64,000 nucleotides of DNA, from NCBI GenBank assembly GCA_029202845.1, contig CP119315.1, positions 1,557,501 to 1,621,500 of the forward strand, given 5' to 3'. A model generated the notes under the pieces. It searched no databases and was not told the origin of the DNA. It worked only from the letters and a program-made list of their open reading frames with translations. The DNA comes from Candidatus Sphingomonas colombiensis. Its GTDB lineage: Bacteria > Pseudomonadota > Alphaproteobacteria > Sphingomonadales > Sphingomonadaceae. Each line of letters begins with the position of its first letter. The stretch's first letter is position 1. Below, piece after piece: positions 35,993 to 44,707 of the stretch. The translations under genes were made by a program, and so were the position numbers.

Positions 35993-36657
35993 GCGCGGCG
36001 CGCCTTCAGCCGGCGATCGAGCAGCAACAGCCGCAACCCGTGGATCACGAAGGCGCAGATCGCCGTGGGGATCGCCCAGATCGCGACATGCAGCGGTGCT
36101 ACGATGATGCCATTCTGCTCCAGCACCGCGCGGATCAGCAGGATCGATCCGATCGCGATGAATACGTCCTCGCCGAAGAATAGCCCGATGTTGTCGACGG
36201 CCGCCGCATTGGCGCGCACCAGATCGCGGGTTTCGGGATCGAGTGGCGTTTGTTCGTCGCGTTCCGCCGCGCCCTCCGCCATCGGCGCGACGATCGGGCG
36301 GACCATCTGGACATGGCCGCCGAGCGAGGTGAGCCCGAGCGCGGCGGTCAATTGGCGCAGCGCGAGATAGCCGATCAGCACGCGCCCGGTGGTCGCGCCG
36401 CGCAGCCGCCGCACCAGCCCGCGCGCATGATCGCGCAGGCCGGCACGTTCGAGCAGCCCGATCGTCGGCAGCGCGAGCCACGCGACCGCAAGGAAACGCC
36501 CGTCGACGAACGCCTTGCCGATCATCCCGATCACCTCGATCGGCCCGTGCCCCGCCGCCATCGCGCTGGCAAACGCGGCAAGCGTCACCACCAGCATCGG
36601 ATTGACCCCCAGCGCGAAGCCGATGACGATGATCGCGATTCCCGACAGCACCAGCAT
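35989..36657 (-). CDS. DUF969 integral membrane protein
   Basis: A 222-residue membrane protein with about six hydrophobic helices, matching DUF969 (FALGVNPMLVVTLAAFASAM; LPTIGLLERAGLRDHA; LTSLGGHVQMVRPIVAPMAE). It is always paired with DUF979 in the genomes I know, which suggests two subunits of one transporter. It begins 12 bp after the marR stop and overlaps DUF979 by 4 bp. Confidence 0.85.
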   Translation of the reverse strand: MLVLSGIAIIVIGFALGVNPMLVVTLAAFASAMAAGHGPIEVIGMIGKAFVDGRFLAVAWLALPTIGLLERAGLRDHARGLVRRLRGATTGRVLIGYLALRQLTAALGLTSLGGHVQMVRPIVAPMAEGAAERDEQTPLDPETRDLVRANAAAVDNIGLFFGEDVFIAIGSILLIRAVLEQNGIIVAPLHVAIWAIPTAICAFVIHGLRLLLLDRRLKARRA

Positions 36658-36669
36658 GGCGGCAGCCCC

Positions 36670-37179
36670 CTAAAGCGTCGCAGCGGCGCGGGCCGCTTGA
36701 TTATACTGGCCGGAGATGCGGCGCAGCAGATCGGCCATGTCGGACAGCGCGGATTCGCCCGGCCCTTCCGTCGCTACGGCATCCGCCAGCAGCCGCTCGC
36801 GCACCGCGCGATAGGCGTCGCAGAACGCCACGCCCGCCTCTGTCGCGGCGACCAGTTTCTCTTTTCCCTGTCGCCGCGTCTCGACCAGCCCGGCCTTTTC
36901 GAGCTTACGAATCGCATAAGTGGCGAGGTGAGTATCCTCGATATCGAGTACGAGCGTGATGTCGCCCAATCGCTTCGGGCGGTCGCGATGGCGCACGGTG
37001 TGCAGGATCAGCACCTCGATCGGCGACAAGGACGCGCCCGCCGCGACCGCGCAGCGCGCCAGCCAGCGTTGATAGGCGGTGGCCGCCAGTGTCAGGCTGA
37101 ATTCCAGCTCGGACAGGGCGGGCGCCGCGCCATCGGCGAGGTGTGCCGAGGAGACGATCGCGCGCTTCGCATTGCTCAT
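36670..37179 (-). CDS. MarR-type winged-helix regulator
   Basis: A 169-residue protein with a central winged helix (SPIEVLILHTVRHRDRPKRL; LDIEDTHLATYAIRKLEKAG; ETRRQGKEKLVAATEAG) between helical dimerisation arms, matching the MarR-like group. A good Shine-Dalgarno (GGAGAGGAAA) precedes ATG 37179. It heads the DUF969-DUF979-DUF2891 unit and is divergent from oxoprolinase, so it is the obvious local regulator of both directions. Confidence 0.87.
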   Translation of the reverse strand: MSNAKRAIVSSAHLADGAAPALSELEFSLTLAATAYQRWLARCAVAAGASLSPIEVLILHTVRHRDRPKRLGDITLVLDIEDTHLATYAIRKLEKAGLVETRRQGKEKLVAATEAGVAFCDAYRAVRERLLADAVATEGPGESALSDMADLLRRISGQYNQAARAAATL

Positions 37180-37288
37180 CCGGCGATTTCCTCTCCCATC
37201 CGTCCAGAGAGGTTCGCGCGGCGAATCAGGCTTGTCAACGATTGATCACCGTATCATTAATAATTTATCGATAAAACGGAGGTAAGCG
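37180..37288. promoter_or_regulatory. Divergent control region of the oxoprolinase locus
   Basis: This 109-bp gap separates marR from oxoprolinase. Its right half is strikingly AT-rich for this genome and contains the 12-bp perfect palindrome TTTATCGATAAA at 37264-37275, a few bases upstream of the oxoprolinase GGAGG (37278-37282). The palindrome would block transcription or translation start of that gene if bound, so it is a candidate operator for the adjacent MarR-type protein. Exact -35/-10 boxes could not be assigned. Confidence 0.5.
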
Positions 37289-40200
37289 GTGGCCTGGGAG
37301 TTCTGGATCGATCGCGGCGGCACCTTCACCGATATCGTGGCGCGAGCGCCCGATGGCACGCTTTCCACCACCAAGCTGCTGAGCGAGAATCCCGAACGCT
37401 ATGCCGATGCGGCGATCGCCGGCATCCGCGCCATGCTTGATGTCGCGGCGGAAACGCCGTTGCCCGCCGCGCTGATCGATCAGGTCAAGATGGGCACCAC
37501 CGTTGCCACCAACGCGCTGCTCGAACGCAAGGGCGCGCGCACCTTGCTGATTGTCGATGCGGGGTTCGCGGACCTGCTGACCATAGGCAATCAGGCGCGT
37601 CCCCGTCTGTTCGATCTGGCGATCCGCCTGCCCGAACCATTGCATCATGCGGTGGAGGAGGTCGGCGGCCGGATCGACGCGGCGGGCAATTTGCTCGTGC
37701 CGCTCGATGAGGAAGCGGTACGGGCGATGCTGGTGCGCCGCCGCGCCGAAGGGTTCGAGGCGGTGGCGATCGCGCTGGCCCACGCATGGGCGTTCCCCGA
37801 AACCGAATCGCGCATCGCGGCGCTGGCGCGTGAGGCGGGGTTCGCGCAGGTGTCCGCGAGTCACGCGGTCAGCCCGCTTACCGGGCTCGTCGCGCGGGGG
37901 CGAACGACGGTGGTCGACGCATATCTTTCGCCGGTGCTGCGTCGCTATGTCGATACGGTGGCGGGGGCGCTGGGCGATACGCCGCTCGCCTTCATGCAAT
38001 CGAACGGCGGCTTGGCTGACGCGCGCGCGTTTCAGGGCAAGGATGCGATCCTCTCCGGGCCCGCCGGCGGGGTGGTCGCAGCGGCGCGGACGGCGCAAGC
38101 AGCCGGATTCGATCGCGTGATCGGATTCGACATGGGCGGCACCTCGACCGACGTGATGCTTTATGCCGGCCGCTTCGAGCGTGCGTTCGATACGGAGGTG
38201 GCGGGCGTGGAGCTGCGCGTACCGATGATGGCGATCGAGACGATTGCGGCCGGCGGCGGATCGATCCTGCATTTCGATGGCGCGCGCTATCGCGTCGGGC
38301 CGGACAGCGCCGGGGCCAACCCGGGGCCAAGCTGCTATCGGCGTGGCGGGCCGCTTACCGTCACCGATGCGAACGTCATGACCGGCAAGATACAGCCCGG
38401 CCACTTCCCTGCGATCTTTGGGCCTGAGGGCGATCAGCCGCTTGATCGCGCGGCGGTGGAGCGGGGCTTCGCTGAACTCGCCGCGGAGATCGCCGCAGCG
38501 ACCGGCCGCGTGCAGGAACCGCGCGACGTGGCGGAAGGGTTTCTCACCATCGCCGTCGCGAACATGGCAGCCGCGATCAAGCGGGTCGCGCTGGAGCGCG
38601 GCGAGGATGCCACCCGCTTCGCGCTGCAATGTTTCGGCGGCGCGGGCGGCCAGCACGCGTGTCGGGTCGCGGAGACTTTGGCGATGCGGACCGTGCTGAT
38701 CCACCCTTTTGCTGGGGTGCTCTCCGCCTATGGCATGGGGTTGGCGGATCAGTCTGCTATGCGCCAGCGCTCGCTCGAATGCCCGCTCGACGCGGCGGCA
38801 CTCGACGCGATCGAGGCGCTGACGGCCTCGCTCGGCGAGGAAGCCGCGCGCGAGATCGGTGATGAGGGGGCGCGGCGCCAGGCGAGCGCCAATCTGCGCT
38901 ATGCCGGCACCGATACCGCGCTCCCGGTGCCGGTCGGCACGCTATCGGCGATGCGCGAGGCGTTCGAGGCGGCACATCGCGCGCGCTTCGGCTTCGTCAG
39001 CCCGGATCGCGCGGTCGTCGTCGAAAGCGTGGTGCTGGAGGCGATCCTGCCCGGCACTCCGGTCGCGATGCCTCCGCTCGCCCCGCGCGATGGTGCCCTA
39101 CCCGCGCCGCTGGAGACGATCGCCTTGTGGAGTGGCGGGCGCACGCACGACGCGCCGGTCCACGACCGCGACGGCCTGCGCCCCGGAGACCGCATCCTCG
39201 GCCCCGCGCTGGTCCGCGAGGCGATCGCCACCACCGTCGTCGAGCCGGGTTGGGTACTGGAGGTCGGTGCAGCGGGCGAGCTGGTGCTCCACCATGGAGC
39301 CGCCGCGCGCGAGGCTGTCGCCGATCCCGCCACGGTCGATCCGGTTCAGCTGGAGCTGTTCAACTCGCAGTTCATAGGGATCGCCGAACGCATGGGCGTG
39401 GTGCTTCGCAACACGTCAAGCAGCGTCAACATGAAGGAACGGCTCGATTTTTCGTGCGCGCTGTTCGATGCGGGCGGCAACCTGATCGCCAATGCGCCGC
39501 ACGTCCCCGTTCACCTTGGGGCGATGGGGGAAAGTGTGCGCACGGTGATCGCCAGCCGCGCCGGCACGCTCAAGCCGGGCGATGCGGTGGCGCTCAATAA
39601 TCCGTTCAACGGTGGCACGCATCTGCCCGATGTAACGGTGATCTCCCCGGTATTCGATGACGCGGGGGAGGAGATCCGCTTCTTCGTCGCCAATCGCGGG
39701 CATCATGCCGATATCGGCGGCCTCACCCCCGGATCGACCCCACCCGATTCGCGCACGCTTGAGGACGAAGGCGTGGTGATCGACGATTTCCTGCTGGTCG
39801 ACGGCGGCGAGCTGCGTGAGGCGGAGTTCCGCACTCTGCTCGCTGGTGCGCGCTGGCCGGCGCGCAGCCCGGATGTAAACGTCGCGGATATCAAGGCGCA
39901 GCTTGCCGCCAACGAAACCGGCATCGTGGAGCTGCGCGCGCTGGTTGCGGCGCGCGGCTGGGCGATGGTCGGCGCCTATATGGGGCATGTGATGGCCAAT
40001 GCGGAGGAAAGCATCCGCCGCGTCATCACCCGGCTGTCCGACGGCAGCTTCGATTATCCGATGGATGATGGCGCCCGGATCGCGGTGAAGGTGACGGTCG
40101 ATCACGCGGCCCGCGCGGCGACGATCGACTTCACCGGCACCAGTCCAGCGAGCGCCGGCAATTTCAACGCGCCCCCGGCGGTGACGCGCGCGGTGGTGCT

Positions 40201-40858
40201 TTATGCCTTCCGCTGTCTCGTTGGGGAGGATCTGCCGCTCAACGAAGGGTGCCTTGCACCGCTCACCATCATTCTGCCTGATGGCAGCTTCCTGTCTCCC
40301 CCGCCGGGCAGCGCGGTGGTGGCGGGCAATACGGAGGTGAGCCAGGCGGTGTGTAACGCGCTGGTCGGCGCGCTTGGCGCCTCGGCCGCGTCGCAAGGGA
40401 CGATGAACAATTTCCTGTTCGGCAATGATCGCTTTCAATATTATGAAACGATCTGCGGCGGGGCCGGGGCGGGGCCAGGTTTCAACGGCGCCTCGGCGGT
40501 CCATACGCATATGACCAACACCCGCATCACCGATCCCGAGATATTGGAGATGCGTTATCCGGTGCGTCTCGACACGTTCGCGATCCGGCGCGGATCGGGC
40601 GGCGCGGGGCGTCATCGTGGTGGCGACGGCGTGGTGCGTGCGATCACCGCGCTCGAGCCGATGACCGCGACGATCGTCGCCTCGCGCCGCACGATCGCGC
40701 CGTTCGGGCTGGCGGGGGGCGTCGATGGCGCGGCGGGCGCGCAATGGATCGAGCGGCGTGGCGGCGCGCGCGAAACGCTCAGCGGGCGCGACGAGGCCGC
40801 GCTGGAGGCTGGCGACCGCTTCGTGATCGAGACACCGGGCGGCGGAGGATATGGCTGA
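37289..40858 (+). CDS. oplAH: 5-oxoprolinase, full-length HyuA-HyuB fusion
   Basis: A 1189-residue ATP-dependent hydrolase that opens 5-oxoproline (pyroglutamate) to glutamate. The N-terminal hydantoinase A half (about 1-680) starts WEFWIDRGGTFTDIVARAPD and has GFDMGGTSTDVMLY and the GGAGGQHACRVAE region. The hydantoinase B half (about 690-1189) starts near VQLELFNSQFIGIAERMGVV and has NNPFNGGTHLPDVTVISPVF and RGHHADIGG. The single-chain form matches eukaryotic and bacterial OplAH rather than split hydantoinase or PxpABC. It uses a GTG start with GGAGG seven bases upstream. It is divergent from marR-DUF969-DUF979-DUF2891. Confidence 0.94.
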   Translation: MAWEFWIDRGGTFTDIVARAPDGTLSTTKLLSENPERYADAAIAGIRAMLDVAAETPLPAALIDQVKMGTTVATNALLERKGARTLLIVDAGFADLLTIGNQARPRLFDLAIRLPEPLHHAVEEVGGRIDAAGNLLVPLDEEAVRAMLVRRRAEGFEAVAIALAHAWAFPETESRIAALAREAGFAQVSASHAVSPLTGLVARGRTTVVDAYLSPVLRRYVDTVAGALGDTPLAFMQSNGGLADARAFQGKDAILSGPAGGVVAAARTAQAAGFDRVIGFDMGGTSTDVMLYAGRFERAFDTEVAGVELRVPMMAIETIAAGGGSILHFDGARYRVGPDSAGANPGPSCYRRGGPLTVTDANVMTGKIQPGHFPAIFGPEGDQPLDRAAVERGFAELAAEIAAATGRVQEPRDVAEGFLTIAVANMAAAIKRVALERGEDATRFALQCFGGAGGQHACRVAETLAMRTVLIHPFAGVLSAYGMGLADQSAMRQRSLECPLDAAALDAIEALTASLGEEAAREIGDEGARRQASANLRYAGTDTALPVPVGTLSAMREAFEAAHRARFGFVSPDRAVVVESVVLEAILPGTPVAMPPLAPRDGALPAPLETIALWSGGRTHDAPVHDRDGLRPGDRILGPALVREAIATTVVEPGWVLEVGAAGELVLHHGAAAREAVADPATVDPVQLELFNSQFIGIAERMGVVLRNTSSSVNMKERLDFSCALFDAGGNLIANAPHVPVHLGAMGESVRTVIASRAGTLKPGDAVALNNPFNGGTHLPDVTVISPVFDDAGEEIRFFVANRGHHADIGGLTPGSTPPDSRTLEDEGVVIDDFLLVDGGELREAEFRTLLAGARWPARSPDVNVADIKAQLAANETGIVELRALVAARGWAMVGAYMGHVMANAEESIRRVITRLSDGSFDYPMDDGARIAVKVTVDHAARAATIDFTGTSPASAGNFNAPPAVTRAVVLYAFRCLVGEDLPLNEGCLAPLTIILPDGSFLSPPPGSAVVAGNTEVSQAVCNALVGALGASAASQGTMNNFLFGNDRFQYYETICGGAGAGPGFNGASAVHTHMTNTRITDPEILEMRYPVRLDTFAIRRGSGGAGRHRGGDGVVRAITALEPMTATIVASRRTIAPFGLAGGVDGAAGAQWIERRGGARETLSGRDEAALEAGDRFVIETPGGGGYG

Positions 40859-40872
40859 GGCCGCTCAGCCGT

Positions 40873-41442
40873 TCACGCCAGCAGCTCGACGTCCCAATAG
40901 AGCCAGTCGCGCCACGTATCGTGCAGATAATTGGGCGGGAAGCGGCGGCCATGCTCCTGCAAATGCCAGCTCGTCGGGCGGATCGGCTCGATATGCAGCG
41001 GCATCGACGCTTCACGCGGGGTGCGGCCGCCCTTGCGCAGATTGCAGGGCGCGCAGGCGGTGACGACATTCTCCCATGTCGTCCGACCGCCCTGTGCGCG
41101 CGGGATGACGTGATCGAAGGTCAGGTCGCGATGCGTGGTGCCGCAATATTGGCAGGCGAATTTGTCGCGCAGGAACAGATTGAAGCGCGTGAAGGCGGGG
41201 AATTGTGACGGCCGCACATATTGTTTGAGCGCGATCACAGAGGGCAATTTCATCGCGAAGGTCGGGCTGTGCACTTCGCGCTCATAATGCGCGACGATAT
41301 CGACGCGATCGAGGAATACCGCTTTCACCGCCGTCTGCCATGGCCAGATGCTCAGTGGGTAATAGGAAAGCGGCGTGTAATCGGCATTCAGGACGAGCGT
41401 CGGGCAACTGTCCGGATGGCGGATCAGATCGGGATGGAACAA
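40873..41442 (-). CDS. HNH endonuclease family protein
   Basis: A 189-residue protein with a single HNH domain near the centre (FACQYCGTTHRDLTFDHVIP then WENVVTACAPCNLRKGGRTP): two CxxC zinc pairs and the His of the catalytic beta-beta-alpha finger. The N-terminus begins PTLVLNADYTPLSYYPLSIW, as in housekeeping HNH proteins widely conserved in alphaproteobacteria. It has a TTG start at 41442 with an AGGGG upstream. The function is unknown; it lies between oxoprolinase and the flagellar cluster and shows no sign of being part of a restriction system. Confidence 0.85.
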   Translation of the reverse strand: MFHPDLIRHPDSCPTLVLNADYTPLSYYPLSIWPWQTAVKAVFLDRVDIVAHYEREVHSPTFAMKLPSVIALKQYVRPSQFPAFTRFNLFLRDKFACQYCGTTHRDLTFDHVIPRAQGGRTTWENVVTACAPCNLRKGGRTPREASMPLHIEPIRPTSWHLQEHGRRFPPNYLHDTWRDWLYWDVELLA

Positions 41443-41611
41443 ACTTCTGTCCCCTTCGATACCGTGTGGCGCACGCCTTACGACGTTTGCCGTTACAGCA
41501 TGATGACAGACGGCGATTCACGCGGTCAAGTGAATGCGTGAGCGGCCCCCGCATGGGACGCGACGTAATTTTGCGGGAGAAAACTGTCGGCTGGCACTCG
41601 AAGCTGGTCGA

Positions 41612-42010
41612 TCAGGCGGCGCGCGCCTGCGACCAGGCGTTGGCGATTTCGGCCAGATTGTCGGCGACTTCGCGGAACGGCGCGCCATCATGGCCGAGGC
41701 TGGCGCGGATCACCTGCGCCCGCGCGCCGGCATACAGGCGCGCGAGCGTCTTGGAGACTTCGCCGCCTTTCTCGAAATCGAGATTCGCCTCGAGCGCGAA
41801 CAGGATCGCCGTGGCGCGGGTGACGCGCTCGCTCTTGGTCGCGAACTGGCGCCGCTCGGCGGCCCAGGCGGCAACGCGCAGTGCCTGAATCAATTCCTCG
41901 TAAAGCAACGATACCAGCGCCGGCCCATCGGCATTGGCGGTGCGCCCGGCGAGATCGATCTCGCGATAGGTTTGTGCCGGATTGCGCAGCAGCGCGCTCG
42001 CATAAGCCAC
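41612..42010 (-). CDS. fliS: Flagellar export chaperone FliS
   Basis: About 132 residues, all-helical FliS fold, which binds the C-terminus of flagellin in the cytosol and keeps it unfolded for export. Recognised by AYASALLRNPAQTYREID, LVSLLYEELIQALRVAAW and KGGEVSKTLARLYAGAR. I start it at GTG 42010, two bases after the fliD stop, since homologues begin with AYA; GTG 42034, inside fliD, is the alternative. It follows fliD, the usual order, and shares its sigma-28 promoter. Confidence 0.88.
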   Translation of the reverse strand: MAYASALLRNPAQTYREIDLAGRTANADGPALVSLLYEELIQALRVAAWAAERRQFATKSERVTRATAILFALEANLDFEKGGEVSKTLARLYAGARAQVIRASLGHDGAPFREVADNLAEIANAWSQARAA

Positions 42011-42012
42011 CG

Positions 42013-43524
42013 TCAATTGCCCGACTTCGTCCACATGTCGATCTGTTGCGTCATATAAGCCTGGGTGGCCTTATATGATGCGACCTTGGCGTTCATGGCG
42101 GCGAACTGCTGCGTCAGGCGGTCGGTCATCTGCTGCTGCTTGGTGGTGAGATCGTCCTGCTGCGTCGCGATCGTGCCTTGCGCCTTGGTATAAGTCGCGG
42201 TCGACGCGCCGAGGCCGTAGAGCGTGCTGGTGGCGTTGAGTTTGATCGACTGCATCGCGGCATTGATGCCGTCCGTGCCTATCGTGGCATAAGCGAAGAT
42301 CGCCTCCACCCCGGCCGGATTGTTGGTGATCGCGTTGGTGAGCTTGGTGGCATCGACCGAAAGCGAACCGTCGCGATTGGTGACGACGCCAAGGTCGGCG
42401 AGCGTCGATGGCGCACCGGGGGCGGCATTGCCGATCAGCGTCCGCGTCGTCAGCCCGCGCATCGAGCGATAGAGCGTTTGCGTCGCAGTGTCGGCGCGCA
42501 AATCGCCGGTGATCGGATCGACCTGAGCCTTCAGCGCGCTAAACACCTGATTATAGGTGTCGACGAGATCGTTGACCGCATTGGTCAGCGCGGTGGTCGG
42601 CGTGGAGGAGGAGAGGGTGATCGGCGTGGCGGAGGTGCCGGTCAGATTGATCTGCAACCCCTGCACGAGATCGCTGATCGAGTTGCTGGTACGCTCCACC
42701 GCGACACCGTCGAGCGTCAGCTTGGCGTTCTGCGCCCCACTCGCGATCCGCATCCCGCCGCCGGGGCCGACGTTGAACGCGGAAAGCGTGCCGTTATCAT
42801 CCGTCGTCGCATTCAGCGTGAAGGCCTGCGTCGCGCCGCTCGCGCCCTTGAGCGAGAGATAGGCAGAGCCGTCGACATCGGTGATGATCGATGCGGTGAC
42901 GCCCATGCCGGATTTGTTGATCGCAGCGGCCAGCCCCGACAGTGAATTGTTGCTGCTGTCGATCGTGATTGTCGCGGGCGTGCCGCTGCCGGCGGCGAAC
43001 GAGGCCATCGATCCGTCGCTGTTGTAGGTGGCGTTGCCCAGCGTCAGCGTGAACTGGCCCGTGCCGATCGCCGCGTTCCGATCCGAGACCGGAGCGGCGC
43101 TTACCGCCGTCTGCGCGCCGGCGAGCTGGCTCACCGTGATGCTGGCGGACAGCCCATTGAGCTTCGCGCCGACCAACGGCGTGACGCCGAGCACATTCGT
43201 GTTCGAGCTGGCCGGCTGCGACACCAGGCCGCCGCCCTTCACCAGATTTTCGAGCGCGCCGGCGAAATCGCTGATCTGGCCCTTGAGTGTCGCCACGTCG
43301 GAAATCTTGGTCGTCAGCGCATCGGATTTGGCCTTCAGCGCGGCGACCTTGGTGGCGAATTGCGCATTGACCAGCGAGGTGACCAGCGAGCTGGTATCGA
43401 CACCCGATCCGCTGTTGAGCGAACTCAGCAGTTGCTGCGCGGCGGATGCGTTGACGCTCGCCGTGGAGGATGTCGACGTCGATGCCGACGTGGTTGACCC
43501 GCTGGTGCTGCTGGTGGTCGTCAT
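42013..43524 (-). CDS. fliD: Flagellar filament cap protein FliD
   Basis: A 503-residue protein capping the filament tip and promoting flagellin folding. After a low-complexity Ser/Thr N-terminus comes the family start SGVDTSSLVTSLVNAQF. The middle domain holds repeated Ser/Gly/Ala beta segments, and the C-terminal coiled-coil tail runs KAQGTIATQQDDLTTKQQQM, then MTQQIDMWTKSGN. A sigma-28-type promoter ends only 7 bp before its ATG, so the mRNA may be leaderless. fliS follows 2 bp later. Confidence 0.93.
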   Translation of the reverse strand: MTTTSSTSGSTTSASTSTSSTASVNASAAQQLLSSLNSGSGVDTSSLVTSLVNAQFATKVAALKAKSDALTTKISDVATLKGQISDFAGALENLVKGGGLVSQPASSNTNVLGVTPLVGAKLNGLSASITVSQLAGAQTAVSAAPVSDRNAAIGTGQFTLTLGNATYNSDGSMASFAAGSGTPATITIDSSNNSLSGLAAAINKSGMGVTASIITDVDGSAYLSLKGASGATQAFTLNATTDDNGTLSAFNVGPGGGMRIASGAQNAKLTLDGVAVERTSNSISDLVQGLQINLTGTSATPITLSSSTPTTALTNAVNDLVDTYNQVFSALKAQVDPITGDLRADTATQTLYRSMRGLTTRTLIGNAAPGAPSTLADLGVVTNRDGSLSVDATKLTNAITNNPAGVEAIFAYATIGTDGINAAMQSIKLNATSTLYGLGASTATYTKAQGTIATQQDDLTTKQQQMTDRLTQQFAAMNAKVASYKATQAYMTQQIDMWTKSGN

Positions 43525-43531
43525 GACGATT

Positions 43532-43558
43532 CAAACGACCGGAGCGCGCGATTCTTTA
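43532..43558 (-). promoter_or_regulatory. Sigma-28 (FliA) promoter of fliD-fliS
   Basis: On the minus strand TAAA (43558-43555), exactly 15 bases, then GTCGTTTG (43539-43532). This is the sigma-28 layout (TAAA-N15-GCCGATAA) and matches the flagellin and flgM sites in this window. It lies within the 55-bp gap after flhB. The start codon at 43524 lies where transcription should begin. Confidence 0.75.
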
Positions 43559-43579
43559 ATATGTTTGAATGGGGCAAAA

Positions 43580-44707
43580 TCACTGTTTCACGCCATTTTC
43601 GTCGAACCGCGCGCTTGGCGGCACGTCGATCGCCGGCGGCGCGCGACCGCCCATCGCGGCGTTGAGGTTGAACACGAACGCCAGCACCGTCGCGATGGCG
43701 AGATACAGATCGTCGCGCACCTCTTGCCCCTCGCGGCTGGTGTAATAAACGGCACGCGCTAGCTGCGGATATTCGAGCACGGGCACCGCCATCTCGCCCG
43801 CCGCTTCGCGGATCGCGAGCGCGGTCGCGCCGCGGCCCTTGGCCACCACCACCGGCACCTGATCCCGCCCGCGATCATAACGCAGCGCGACCGCGAAATG
43901 CGTCGGGTTGGTCAGCACGACGTGCGCCGATGCCATCGCCTTCTTCATCGAACGTGACAGGATCGCGCGCTGCTTGGCGCGAATCTGGCCCTTCAGCTCG
44001 GGATTACCGTCGCTTTCCTTATGCTCGTCCTTCACCTCCTGCTTGGTCATGCGCAGCTTGCCGAGCAGCTGCATGATTTGCACCGGCACGTCGACCATCG
44101 CGATCGCAACCAACCCAAGCGCCATGACGATCAGGATATGCGTCAGCGTGCCGCCGAGCGATCCCACCGCCACCTCGAGATTGGACGAGGCGAGGCCGAA
44201 CATCGCGTGGGATGACGATATCAGCAGCCACGCGCCGATCGAGCCGAGCAGCACGACCTTGAGCAGGGATTTGCCCAGCTCGATCAGGCCGGTCGGGCCG
44301 AAGATGCGCTTCAGCCCCGATGCCGGGTTGATCCGCGAAGCTTTGGGCGCGAGCAGGGTGGCGTTGAAGCCGAGCGAGCCGAGGCCGCCCTGGCTCACGA
44401 TCGCCGCGACGACGGTGATCGCGAACAGCGAGCCGAGTGCCGGGACGAGTTGCCAGCCGGCGTCCACCAGCGGCCGCCACGGCTGAAAATCCTCTACGTC
44501 GCCGCGATCGAAACGGAACGAGGCCGCCATGATCGCCTTGCATGCCTTGAGCAGCGACGATCCAAACAGCGCGACCCATGCTACGCCCGCGAGCACCACG
44601 AGCGCGGTGGCGAAATCGCGGCTCTTGAGGAGTTCGCCGCGTTCGCGGGCGTCCTTGCGCCGTTTTTGGGTTGGGGCTTCGGTCCGTTCGCCGAATTGCT
44701 CCGACAT
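43580..44707 (-). CDS. flhB: Flagellar export switch protein FlhB
   Basis: A 375-residue inner-membrane component of the flagellar type III export gate that switches substrate class from rod/hook to filament. It has an N-terminal acidic segment (QFGERTEAPTQKRRKDARER), four transmembrane helices in residues about 30-210, and the autocleavage motif NPTH in VLTNPTHFAVALRY in the cytosolic domain. It overlaps the fliR stop by one base. Confidence 0.95.
   Translation of the reverse strand: MSEQFGERTEAPTQKRRKDARERGELLKSRDFATALVVLAGVAWVALFGSSLLKACKAIMAASFRFDRGDVEDFQPWRPLVDAGWQLVPALGSLFAITVVAAIVSQGGLGSLGFNATLLAPKASRINPASGLKRIFGPTGLIELGKSLLKVVLLGSIGAWLLISSSHAMFGLASSNLEVAVGSLGGTLTHILIVMALGLVAIAMVDVPVQIMQLLGKLRMTKQEVKDEHKESDGNPELKGQIRAKQRAILSRSMKKAMASAHVVLTNPTHFAVALRYDRGRDQVPVVVAKGRGATALAIREAAGEMAVPVLEYPQLARAVYYTSREGQEVRDDLYLAIATVLAFVFNLNAAMGGRAPPAIDVPPSARFDENGVKQ

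Noticed and set aside
39416..40744. Long minus-strand frame opposite the oxoprolinase HyuB half
   Set aside because: The plus strand encodes a continuous conserved oxoprolinase; the antisense protein is Arg/Ala/His-rich and unrecognisable.
40873..41442. Mobile element or restriction-associated HNH nuclease
   Set aside because: Composition matches neighbours, no partner methylase, integrase or repeats, and the N-terminal type is a widely conserved chromosomal one.
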